Assembly: GCA_958450325.1 (NCBI GenBank) | Contig: OY288243.1 | Location: forward strand, 67,564,606-67,628,605 | Source of the DNA: Agrostemma githago | Lineage: Eukaryota > Streptophyta > Magnoliopsida > Caryophyllales > Caryophyllaceae | Length of the DNA: 64,000 nucleotides | Direction of reading: 5' to 3' | Shown: positions 11,850-21,354 of the stretch, piece after piece | Layout: every line of letters starts with the position of its first letter | Position numbering within the stretch: position 1 is the stretch's first letter | Program-made: the position numbers and the translations under genes | Notes under the pieces: generated by a model | What the model saw: the letters and a program-made list of their open reading frames with translations, nothing else | Database searches by the model: none | Told to the model about the DNA's origin: nothing

Positions 11850-12222
11850 GGCCAGAATCCCTTCCCTACGCTCTCTACAATACGACCAGACGGAGAATGA
11901 AGTAGCAATGGCTGAGGCTTTAGACCTGGTCAGTGAGGTAAGGGAGGAGGCTAGTGCCAATATCGTCGCCTACCAGCAACGAATGAGGAAGGCGTACAAT
12001 AAGAGAGTGCATCAGAGAAATTTTCAGATGGGCGATCTAGTTCTCAGAAAAACACAGGCTGTGGGAAAATCGAGGGAGCACGGCAAACTAAGTGCTAACT
12101 GGGAAGGTCCATACCAAGTAACTCAAATCTTAGGGCCGGGCACGTATAAAATCGCCAATCTTGAGGGCCAAGAGTTGAGTGCTCACTGGAATGCAGACAC
12201 CCTGAAGAAGTATTATGTCTAA
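11755..12222 (+). pseudogene. E2 integrase remnant (C-terminal domain only)
   Basis: Codes for LWSIRTTRKE, PFGLVYGAEALLPIE, GDLVLRKTQ, WEGPYQVTQILGPGTYKI and ends LKKYYV, matching E1 position for position from about 140. The zinc-binding HHCC module and the DDE catalytic core are absent: the upstream RNase H linker jumps straight to this segment in a different frame at about 11750-11763. Integrase is normally about 400 residues or more, so several hundred base pairs are missing. The element could move only with integrase supplied in trans, or the deletion came after insertion. Confidence 0.9.
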
Positions 12223-12455
12223 CCAAATCTAAAGATAGTTTTTATTTCCTGGAAAATTGGCGGAGAACGGTCAAAGAATGTCGACGGCTCCGACCACCCT
12301 TGTGTTAAATTTTTTATAAAGAAATGAAAGAGCTTCAAGTTCATACTCGTTGCCTGTTGAAACTTGCATTTTCACACACAAACGAGCAGGGGGCAATAGG
12401 GGGAGGCCCCCCTGTTGCCAAAACTAAGGAAAATGGACCCCCCAACAAAAATTCT
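12223..12455. other. E2 spacer after pol
   Basis: About 230 bp aligned with 598-856 of E1 (shared blocks GGCGGAGAACG, GACGGCTCCGACCA, AACGAGCAGGGGGCAATAGG). Conserved but with no ORF. It is the 3' non-coding part of gag-pol before the tandem array. Confidence 0.65.
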
Positions 12456-12993
12456 AAGCCTCCTTGCTTGCTTCTGGGCAGGCAGGGGGCAGGCCCCCTG
12501 GACTTTGAACAAAAGCCAGGGACAGGTCGAATCAACAAGGACTGGGGGCAGGATCCCCAACCTTGTATAAAAAACGCAAAAAGCCTCCCTGCTTACCTCT
12601 GGGCAGGCAGGGGGCAGGCCCCCTGGACTTTGAACAAAAGCCAGGGACAGGTCGAATCAACAAGGACTGGGGGCAGGATCCCCAACCTTGTATAAAAAAC
12701 GCAAAAAGCCTCCCTGCTTACCTCTGGGCAGGCAGGGGGCGGGCCCCCTGGACTTTGAACAAAAGCCAGGGACAGGCCGAATCAACAAGGACTGGGGGCA
12801 GGATCCCCAACCTTGTATAAAAAAACGCAAAGAGCCTCCCTGCTTACCTCTGGGCAGGCAGGGGGCCGGCCCCCTGAACTTTGAACAAAGGCCAGGGACA
12901 GGCCGAGTCAACAAGGACGGGGGGCAGGCTCCCCAACCTTGTATAAAAACGCAGTAAGCCTCCTTGCTTACCTCTGGGCAGGCAGGGGGCAGG
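12456..12993. repeat. E2 tandem array, 125-bp units
   Basis: CAAGGACTGG or CAAGGACGGG recurs at 12536, 12661, 12786 and 12912 (spacing 125, 125, 126), with partial units at both ends. It is homologous to the 136-bp array of E1 but shorter per unit. Hairpin stems and the CTTGTATAAAA string are kept while loops differ (CAATT in E1, CAGGAT in E2). Confidence 0.92.
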
Positions 12994-13231
12994 CCATACC
13001 TCAAAAACTTGTACAGAAAACCAAACAGACGAAAACAAACGGAAGAATCCTTATAAAAAGGAATAAAGTAGCAAGGATACACAGGATAAAGGTTTGTTAA
13101 AAAGATAATTACAATGAACACGGCAGCCGGCCTCAAAAGGGCTCGGCGCGCAAAAAGATAAGAAGTTAAAACGTCAGCATAAGCGCAGCAGGGGACGAGC
13201 AAGAGCCCTCTGAGGATGACTGCCCTCCATA

Positions 13232-15607
13232 TTAAGCAGGGGGAGCTTCTGGGCCAGAGGTAGCAGCCCCTTCAGCCATCCTACGCATCTGGGCCTCATC
13301 CTTGGCGGCATAGAGAGCCCGAAAAGCTTCTTCATCAAAGTCAGGGAACATCTCCCTGACAGCCTCCATAACCACCCCCAAGCAAGAGTTGGCGCCATTC
13401 ACGAAGTCTGCCGACACTGCAGTTTCCACCTCCTGAATTATCTCATCCCTCTCCTTCTGCCACTCCTCAGTCTTCACCGCCAAGTCGCCAAGAGCCGCCT
13501 GAAGATCTGAGTTCGCCTTAGAAAGACGCTCCCTTAGATCAGCGGCCTCTTTCTTGGCATGGTCCAACTCAGCTAAAGCTTTTTTGGCCTGCTCCAGCTC
13601 TGCAAAAGCCTGCTTGGCTCTCTTCGACTCCTTCTCCAGGCGAGACACCTCCCTGACTGCTCTCTCGCTTTGAGACTTCCAGTGAATCACCTGACCCCTG
13701 GCCTCCTCCAGCTCATTCTCCCTTTTTGTCAGCTGATCCCTTAAACCAGCAATAAGAGCAACATCCCTTTCGACTGTAGTCAGGCGGTCAGAATTGGCCA
13801 GCTCCTCGCACTTAAACGGTTAAGGGTCGCCAGCTTCACAGAGGCCTGAATAACTCTGGCGGTGCGCTGAATGTATTGAGTCACTTGGTGGGTAGCAGAG
13901 TGGACAGTCTTGAGAAGGTGATCCGCCAAAACCGCCCCGGAGTCAGAAAGTAAGGCAGAGACGTCCTGGCTATCGCCGACAGTATAATGGAATTCTGTGT
14001 TCTCCTAAAAAAAAGGGTACCATGCACTCCCTGAGCAAAGCGTTTTGGGCCAGGCGTATCAGCCTCCAAATCTACCACGTGGTGAGCATGTGGAGCTTCC
14101 CTGCTCCTTTTCCTGATCAGCCCCCTAGGAGTACTTTCTCCAGTCTCTTTAGAGCCAGCGGCCTGCGGCGCCGGGGGAGTCTGAACCCCTGCAGAAGAGC
14201 ATCCCTGCTTGCCAGCAGGGGGAGGAGTAACCTCAGAAGCGATCGCCTTTTTTGCAACCGGAGAAGGAGTGGCTTCAGAGACCGACGTTTTCGCAGGCGT
14301 TGATCTAGGGGGGGCAGGGAGCCTTGGCCTGCTGAACGACAGGCCCTTCAGATACTTCATCAGGTTCTTCTCGCCCTTCTTGAAGTCAGAAGGAAGGGAA
14401 GGACGGCTTTGGATGACGTTAAGAGTCTCGGTCAAACCCAAACGCCTCACCTCCCCTTTTTTCCAAAGGAAGGTAGCAAGATCTGCAAAGCGAACAGGCG
14501 AACGGTTAGAAAAGTCATTTAAAAAGAAAAAGGCGGGTAAGGAAAAATCATCAGCACTCCTGAACTACCTTCATCTAGGCCCGGATTCATGCCCACCCGG
14601 GTCAGGTACCTGTCAGTAGCAATAAGCTCCGCATGGGGGAGCCATAATGAGGGGCCATACACCCCATATTTATCGGTGTGGGCAGCAAAATAGTCTACCA
14701 GATCCTTATCTTTCCTGCTCAACTTCACCTCCAGGGCTTTCCCTCCCACGCCAGGGTGATATTCCTCGTGGGTCTCTAGCCGGGTGTGAATGTGGTTCCT
14801 GAAATGGCGAGGAATCCTCCACCCGTGGGCGCTGTGCACGTAGAGAAAATTGTTCTTCCAATCTCTCAGGCTGTCCATCGCTGGCCACACCAGAGTATGC
14901 CCTTTCTGTCTCAGAAGAGACCAATATCCAGGAGAACCTTCACTCCCAGAGGAAACCATTTGTAGGCCGACCATAAACCTTAAAGCATCAATAGAGGGTT
15001 CGGCACGGTGGAACAGGCAGGTCCAAACGTATGAAATTAATGACCTGACAGCCATGGCTGTCAATTGGGCAATGGCCACGTTCATCCGCCTGAAAATCTC
15101 TTCCAGGGAAGGGTGAAGGGGGAAACGAAGGCCGAACTCCAAGCACTTGTGATAAACCGCTATTCACCCGTCGGGAGGACTGCATACGGTGTCTTTTTCT
15201 CCAGGGACGACAATTGTGTACTCATCCCCAAAGTTGTAGAACCGCTCAATCGCGCCGGCAGCGTTCTTCGCAAGAATCAAATCCCGATTTTTTGGGTCGG
15301 GGTAAGTTCCCAGGGGAACGTGATACTTGGTTTTGTCTAAATAATAAACCCTACCCCTTTCCCGGGGAATAAGGGGACCGGAGGTCCTGGAGGGGTCGAT
15401 CTCCAGCGCCTCGTCGTCCGAGTCGACAACGTCGTAGGGGGCAGGTTCAGGAGAGTTACCACCCCCACTACCCGCCGAATTCTCCTCCTCGACTACCCCA
15501 AAGCCAACCTCCCTAGAGGAGGAGGCAAGATTCCCCCTATCCTTTTCCCTTTCCTCCCTCCTCAGCAGGTCGGTAAAAGGTAGGATACGCTCGCGAGTTC
15601 TAGACAT
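13232..15607 (-). pseudogene. E2 antisense ORF1 (aORF1), Transposase_28-like with coiled coil
   Basis: About 760 codons after removal of an 86-bp intron (14483-14568). Starts ATG 15607 (MSRTRERILPFTDLL). The N-terminus is acidic and Ser-rich (DVVDSDDEALEID), then a globular core (about 15350-14580: LRFPLHPSLEEIFRRMNVAI, WRIPRHFRNHIHTRLETHEE, LWLPHAELIATDRY), a Pro/Lys/Thr linker (about 14350-14080) and a long Ala/Glu/Lys coiled coil (about 13700-13450, LEQAKKALAELDHAKKEAA). Damage: TGA at 15164-15166 where E1 has TGT, a shift in an A run at about 14007, another near 13806. Domain order matches E1, so the gene was maintained through divergence of the two subfamilies. Role unknown. Confidence 0.84.
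14483..14568 (-). other. intron in E2 aORF1 (86 bp, GT-AG, phase 1)
   Basis: Donor GAAG|GTAGTTCAGG, acceptor GCTTTGCAG|ATCTTG on the minus strand, with a T-rich middle. Unspliced, the frame stops inside the intron (14519). Spliced, it enters the frame of EVRRLGLTETL, and the 38 nt after the acceptor align without gaps to E1. Confidence 0.86.
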
Positions 15608-15853
15608 AGCAACTCTAAGAGGAATGAAAAACAGGAAATCGAAAAGAAAAGGAGCAAGAACTGGAAGTTAAAAGTCTAACCTAAGGTCGGCCGCTGATGG
15701 GATGAAAGCTTGAAAGAGAAATCTCCCGGAGAAACAGGGGTACGAAGGAAGGCTCGAGTTATCACACCAAAAGATTTGCAGAGAGAAAGAAAGGAAGTTT
15801 GGAAAAAGAAAGAGTTTGAAAAAAAGAAAAGAGGAGGAATGAGTGACGGATTG

Positions 15854-15861
15854 CTTTTATA
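15854..15861 (-). promoter_or_regulatory. TATA box for E2 aORF1
   Basis: Minus strand CCCTCTTATAAAAGCAATCC, 250 nt above the ATG. Equivalent in position to 4294-4301 of E1. Confidence 0.62.
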
Positions 15862-16204
15862 AGAGGGAAGGAAGACAAAGAGTCGCCAACCCTCGAAAAT
15901 CCGCCCAAAGACTACTGACCACGTGTCATACCCTCAAAAGTCAGCCCCTTGTAGCTTCCCAAGGGTAGCCTCGAAAGGACCAAAGGATGTCAGAAGATCG
16001 ATCACCCTGTGACGTCCTCCCTCCATTTAAACAATAAATAATAAACAAATAGTAAAAATACAACACATAAATAAAATTGCCTGAATTTTCTTTCATTAAG
16101 TTTTAAAAAAACCCGGAAAACGGGCAAGTTACATCCAGTACAAATAAAAAGTACAAAAAGAGCCCCTATTTCCAGCTCATCACACCTGCGCCCCACCAGC
16201 AGGC
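15862..16204. other. E2 spacer between aORF2 stop and aORF1 promoter
   Basis: About 340 bp, AT-rich around 16030-16130. Would contain the aORF2 3' end and upstream elements of aORF1. No ORF or clear motif. Confidence 0.5.
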
Positions 16205-16792
16205 CTAATCGTCATCAAAACCTGGGGAGTAGTCCCCAGGGCTGTGGTACCCCCCTGCATCGGACCCCCAGTCCCAGTCGTCGGAATCCTTGAAAGGATC
16301 CACAGAGTCATCATCGCCGTCCCGACCGGAAGAATAACCCTGGCTGCCACTATCGCCGGAATCCTGGCTACTAACATCCCAATCCCTACCATAAGGGACT
16401 GTTTCAGTGTCATCACAGGAGCCGCAGCCCACTTTCTTCCTCAAGGGAGAAGAAGGGCCCGACTCGGGAGAAGACGCCAACTCTGAGCAGTCAGGATCAA
16501 ACTGCTCAGGGTGTAGCCATGGAAAGCATTCATGGCACCCCCTGTCGAAACAACCCCCTTCCTGGGGGCAGCGCCTGTACTTTGGGGCGACTGGAGAAGC
16601 CCTCCGAGGACGCTTGCCTGCCCTGACAAGAGACCTCCCTCTGAGCCTCCTGTGAAGTCGAGCACAGGGCTGCCGGCTACGGCGCAGGATGAGAAAGGAC
16701 GCCCTAGGGTACCTTAGCTTCCAACGACCCCTAAAGCGACGGGTCACCACGCGAGTCCCTTGATAAAAAAGTACTTTGGTGATCCACGACAT
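16205..16792 (-). CDS. E2 antisense ORF2 (aORF2), basic-acidic 195-aa protein
   Basis: An intact 195-codon ORF antisense to the element. ATG at 16792 (MSWITKVLFYQGTRVV), chosen because it lies 63 nt below a TATA box and matches the start in E1 (MVWIKKF). Residues 15-70 are very basic (RRFRGRWKLRY, RRLRGRSLVRAGKRPRRAS). Residues about 78-92 carry the Cys motif CPQEGGCFDRGCHECF. From residue 95 on it is Ser/Asp/Glu-rich and ends DYSPGFDDD. No signal peptide or membrane segment. It shares the CFDRG-x-HECFPWLHPEQF core with E1. I do not recognise the family. Antisense ORFs of this kind were reported for Retand (from memory) without an assigned function. Confidence 0.8.
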   Translation of the reverse strand: MSWITKVLFYQGTRVVTRRFRGRWKLRYPRASFLILRRSRQPCARLHRRLRGRSLVRAGKRPRRASPVAPKYRRCPQEGGCFDRGCHECFPWLHPEQFDPDCSELASSPESGPSSPLRKKVGCGSCDDTETVPYGRDWDVSSQDSGDSGSQGYSSGRDGDDDSVDPFKDSDDWDWGSDAGGYHSPGDYSPGFDDD

Positions 16793-16854
16793 TTTCTTTG
16801 AAAGAAGAAGAAAAGAAGGTTGGAGATGGGTCGTGAAAGTGGCAAAGAGAATGG

Positions 16855-16862
16855 AATTTATA
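16855..16862 (-). promoter_or_regulatory. TATA box for E2 aORF2
   Basis: Minus strand TTCTTGTATAAATTCCAT, 63 nt above the ATG, identical in spacing to E1 (5259-5266). Confidence 0.68.
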
Positions 16863-17128
16863 CAAGAAGGGAGGCCAAGACATTAAATGGCGCCTCAACC
16901 ACTCTGACAGGGGGCACGGCCAATCAATGCACCAGCACGCTGCCCAAAAATCCACTGGATGCAAAAGAGCAATCATGACCCAAAGAACAATTAAACTCTT
17001 GGCATGCCCAATACAGAGGAGTATCCCCCATCGGGAATACGCGAGCGCATTAATTGCAGTGGTAAAGTCACAAGTCAACTCCCCACCGTGAAAACTCCAC
17101 CTGCCAAGGGGAAGCCCTGCTTCCCCCC

Positions 17129-17145
17129 GGCTGGTGGGGGCCAAT
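17129..17145 (+). other. E2 G-rich tract (polypurine-tract position)
   Basis: GGCTGGTGGGGGCCAAT immediately precedes the 3' LTR. It is G-rich but not a clean purine run; E1 has the poorer AGCTTGCGAAGGCCAAT. This position primes plus-strand DNA synthesis. Confidence 0.55.
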
Positions 17146-17847
17146 CGATGAGGGTCAGGAGCCTGCACCAGGTCGCCCGCCTAGCAGGCCCCGCAAAGAC
17201 CCAACCCGAGGAACCAAGGAGCCTGCCCAGCAGGCCGTCGAAGTAAGACACCCGGATTTCCTCAATGGAAAGTAGCTCCAAGAAGGCCGCCCGCCCAACA
17301 GGGTAAGGCAGCTAGCTGGGGAAGGCCTGCAGGCGCCCCCTGCTCGCCTGCCCCCAGGCGACCTCTCCTCCGAGCAGGGCAGGGGTTACCGAGGGCCCCT
17401 CCGCCATTCTGCCAAAGGTAAAAGGGAATGAGTGGATGAGACAGGACCACGTGTCACCTGGCCATCCACCCATTCTCCCACTCTTTTCCCTCTCCACTTC
17501 TCTCTCTTGTGGGAAGGTATAAATACCCACCCACTTCCCACTTAGAGGGGGTTGGATTTTCTCTCTCTAGACTCTCACTCCTAAAAACGCCGCCTAGTTC
17601 CTCACGAGCTAGGTTCATCAAGGCATTTCACAGACTAACTTAGGCATCGGAGAGGGTTCCCTCGGACAACCTCCGGGGCCCTGTGCGTTCATTGTGCAGG
17701 GAGCAGGCCAACTCCGCCGGGAAGGTCCGATCGTAGGAGAGGGATAAAAGGAGAGATCAAGGGAAATCAAGCGATCCATTACTTATCAACATTCCAATTA
17801 TACGACCCGGATCCAGAGCCGGGTTAATTGTTTCCGTGACCGGAACA
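17146..17847 (+). repeat. E2 3' LTR (702 bp)
   Basis: Same length as the 5' LTR and about 10 differences by eye. The first base is C instead of T (CGATGAGGG), a mutated terminal dinucleotide, while the end CCGGAACA is intact. Confidence 0.95.
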
Positions 17848-18047
<200 letters not shown>

Positions 18048-18230
18048 TAACCGCTAACACTAACATTTTAATTTCGTGTATACTAACTCTCTAATCTAAC
18101 ACTTTTATTTATCGCAATCTAACATTTTTTATTTATTGTATCTAACACCTAACATTTAATGTTATCGTTTACTAATTTTTATCCTTTCCTCATTAACATA
18201 TTAATACCGTGTATATATGTAACTTCATCA

Positions 18231-19692
18231 ACACGAATCCCAACATCGAATACTCCAACAAGCGAATGACACCAAGGCTAAAGAAACAAATTCTATAGCA
18301 AAAAGATGAAGGGTAAAATAATTTCAAAAATCAAGTTCCAATCAATATTCAAATGCCAAACTTTTAATCTTGCACAACCTTCTATGTCGAGATTCCTCAC
18401 GGTTTACACTCAGCACTCAATAAGGGCAATATTGTGAGTTTATGTAGAATCGGAAAGACAAAACACTCACCTAACTGCGACTTATAAGAACATGTATGCA
18501 ATCTAACATGATATCAATCTCTACCAACCGTACATACACATTCAATCGGACCAAGACACATGTTGAGGACTTACATATGGTATAAAGTGAGGCTAATCGG
18601 GTAAGAAGGGGCAAAACGATTTGGATATGTGGTGGTAAAAGTCAAGCTAGTACAACCGTAACCAAACTAAACTCATTCCATTCTTAACCAACTTCAATCA
18701 AAGGAATTATAAGTAGTACCAAGCACCTTATTTTTAACTTTTCATAACCGACTTCGCACCAACAACTACGAAAACAGAGCGATCAATTCTTTTCTCATAG
18801 CAAAAACACATTCCTTTTCTTGTTTCACTTTTTTTTCTTTCTTTTCAACTATCTCCTTTCTTTTTCTTTTCTTTCATTGATTTTTTTCAATCATTCATCA
18901 TTTTTTTTCCTTCTCCAATCAACATGACATAGTACCAAATTTCACCCGAAAAAAACAATTCTGTCTAATTAACCAAACTAGCTTGACTAAGGTAGGCAAA
19001 TATGGCATGTAGTTAATAAACGGGTCAAAACAGGTTAAATTATGGCTATGTGAAGTTCATGGGAATTAGATAAATGAAAGGGAGTGCCTCTTCTACATAT
19101 GTCACAATCACAAACTGAATGCATACAAGTATTTAAGAGACGAATGTCATGCTTATGCAATTTGATGTTACATGTCTCATAAGGAGTGCTACTCTCAAGC
19201 TATATGAAACTGATCATGGATGTCATCAGTTTAGGCTCTAAGTCTCACAGTATAAGTAGCTTACTCGACAACAGGTCAATTTACTCATTTGGCATTCAAA
19301 ACATAATTAGCGACAAGATTCAAGAAATACTAAACTCAAATAACGGGAAATAAGTGTCATTCACAAGAAAGAGCAAAGAATTAGGGAAAAGCATGCGACA
19401 AACGCAATGTCATCATCGCCGACACGACTCTATACTAAAACACACAAAAAAAATCGAAAAAATACAAATAAATAAAAAATGTTTATTTTTTTAAATTAAA
19501 ACACACCCAAAAGAAAAATACACAAAATACAAAATATCCCCCCAAACCAAATTACACAATGTCCTCATTGTGAACCAAGAGAAATAAAATAGGACAAAAA
19601 TATAACGGGTAAAGGAAGACACAAAAAAAAACGAAAATAAAAAAAATAAAAAATAAAATAAGAGAGAAAAGGGAAAGGTACCGACAATATAT
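18231..19692. other. E4 3' non-coding region
   Basis: AT-rich, stop-dense on both strands. Two G-rich stretches on the minus strand (TTTGGGGGG at about 19536 and 19717) resemble polypurine tracts. Long C/T-rich runs at 18770-18920. No gene seen. Confidence 0.55.
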
Positions 19693-21213
19693 TTATATGC
19701 TGCAAATAGTTTCCCCCCAAACCAGCAACAAACATGAGGGTGAATTAGACTCATAACCATCAGTATCAAAATCATAGCAGGTCAAGGCTCGCAGGAGTAG
19801 ATCAAATGCCTGCGCATGTGCTAAACAGAAACATAGGTAGCACCAAGATACAAAGAAGACGTCATATAAAATCAATGTTAGGGATCGTCTTAGTCTATCA
19901 AACGAGCTGGGCCAATCCTGAACTTGGTGGTCATAGTATATAAGAAGATTAAGACTGTTAATAGGCGGCTCGTAAAGAAAGGTGGCGTACACACCAAATT
20001 TCTCAAATTTCCTCCAAGGCTTATCATCGAATATAAATTGCATAAGAGAATAGTTAAAATTCTCAAGACCAGTCAAAGCATCAATCTTACTTACCTCACT
20101 TTCTTTAGGAAAGTTGTCTAAATCCGACAAGTCTAAACTCAAACAAATCTGATTCAAAGAATTATCACAGTCCTCCTCACAAATCATAAGTTCAAACAAA
20201 GGGTCAAGAGAAATCGGATCAAGACAATCAATGGGTAAAAGGGATTCATCCTCAATATAAGGGAAAAACTCAAATTTCTCTAAAATGGGTTTCTCAAATA
20301 AATCATCCTCGATATCCCATCTATCCATATTTTTCCCACTTAAGGAATCATCAAAAAGTGTATTCTCCTCCTCCCTTTGATTTTTCCTCTCAAGCTCAAG
20401 CTCTTCTCTTTTGTTCAATTCCTTCTCCAAAATCTCATAATTGAAATCAAATGACACTCCCTCAAAATCACACAAATAAAAATCCTTAATGTTGTCCTCA
20501 ATTGAAAGAGCAATATTTAGAACATCCAAACACACATTATCCTCAAAAAACACACATTCCCACTCAATGGCATTAACATTCACAAAGTCGGGGGAAGGTT
20601 GAATTAAAGTGTTTGGTAGTTGGTTTAAAGAAGGATGAGATGGTTCACAAGGTATAAATTCATGAAAATCGACATAATGCATTATATTATCATTCATAGA
20701 GTAGTGAGGAACTTGGATAGATTGAACATTATACACACCATCATCATCATCTTCATCATCAATTATGTTCACAGGAGATGGAGCACTTACCTGAAGGTTA
20801 TTTGCTACTTCCATAGGCGAATCCGATTGACTTTGTTGCTTTTCGTCTGCTAATTGGGTAAGAGCTAGCAACTGACCTTTTAGAGTCTCTTGATTTTGTA
20901 GAAGTTGCGTGAATTGTAGAATCAAAGCCTTGATTTCCGCCATTTCATTATTCCACCTCATCTCTGACTCAGAACTGTTTCGGGCTAAATATTTAAGGAG
21001 TTCCCATCGCTCCTCATAAGGCATATAATTAAACATCCCATCGCAGTTTGCCTCAATATTAGCCCGTCTCTCATCATCCACACCATCATAAATCATATGA
21101 CACATCTCCCAAATATCAACATGATAGCCACTTTGATAAATAAAAGACTCAAGTCTATCCCAATAAATATGCAATGACTCATGTTTAAATTGAGGAAAGT
21201 AGAAGATAGTCAT
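19693..21213 (-). CDS. E4 Gag-like protein with acidic C-terminal extension
   Basis: ATG at 21213 (MTIFYFPQFKHESLHIYW) gives about 506 codons. The open frame extends further upstream only through PBS and leader. The capsid-like motif HESLHIYWDRLESFIYQS...YDGVDDERRANIEANCDGMF...YEERWELLKYLA is the Athila-type Retrotrans_gag pattern (E-S-L...W-R-F...F-Y-x-G-L...D...E-x-x-E-L-L-x-x-L-A). After it come a Gln-rich helix, an acidic run (DDEDDDD) and a long Asp/Glu/Leu/Ile-rich region with no zinc knuckle. The frame is unusually long and clean for a relic, which suggests recent selection or recent arrival. C-terminal 250 residues not recognised. Confidence 0.68.
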   Translation of the reverse strand: MTIFYFPQFKHESLHIYWDRLESFIYQSGYHVDIWEMCHMIYDGVDDERRANIEANCDGMFNYMPYEERWELLKYLARNSSESEMRWNNEMAEIKALILQFTQLLQNQETLKGQLLALTQLADEKQQSQSDSPMEVANNLQVSAPSPVNIIDDEDDDDGVYNVQSIQVPHYSMNDNIMHYVDFHEFIPCEPSHPSLNQLPNTLIQPSPDFVNVNAIEWECVFFEDNVCLDVLNIALSIEDNIKDFYLCDFEGVSFDFNYEILEKELNKREELELERKNQREEENTLFDDSLSGKNMDRWDIEDDLFEKPILEKFEFFPYIEDESLLPIDCLDPISLDPLFELMICEEDCDNSLNQICLSLDLSDLDNFPKESEVSKIDALTGLENFNYSLMQFIFDDKPWRKFEKFGVYATFLYEPPINSLNLLIYYDHQVQDWPSSFDRLRRSLTLILYDVFFVSWCYLCFCLAHAQAFDLLLRALTCYDFDTDGYESNSPSCLLLVWGETICSI

Positions 21214-21332
21214 AATGATTAGACAAATAAAAAAATAAAATAAAATAGAAATATATTCACGAAATAAAAAATATATATATACAAAATAATCTAGAACCCA
21301 AAACAAATAATAAGCAATAATACAAAACCGTC

Positions 21333-21350
21333 TCCCCGGCAACGGTGCCA
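21333..21350 (-). other. E4 primer-binding site
   Basis: Minus strand TGGCACCGTTGCCGGGGA, 4 nt after the LTR end. It differs by one base (A for G at position 5) from the TGGCGCCGTTGCCGGGGA form common in Athila-like elements. Confidence 0.88.
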
Positions 21351-21354
21351 AAAT

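Noticed and set aside
21214..21351. Upstream part of the E4 gag frame
   Set aside because: It starts at TTG and translates the PBS and AT-rich leader; ATG 21213 precedes the conserved region.
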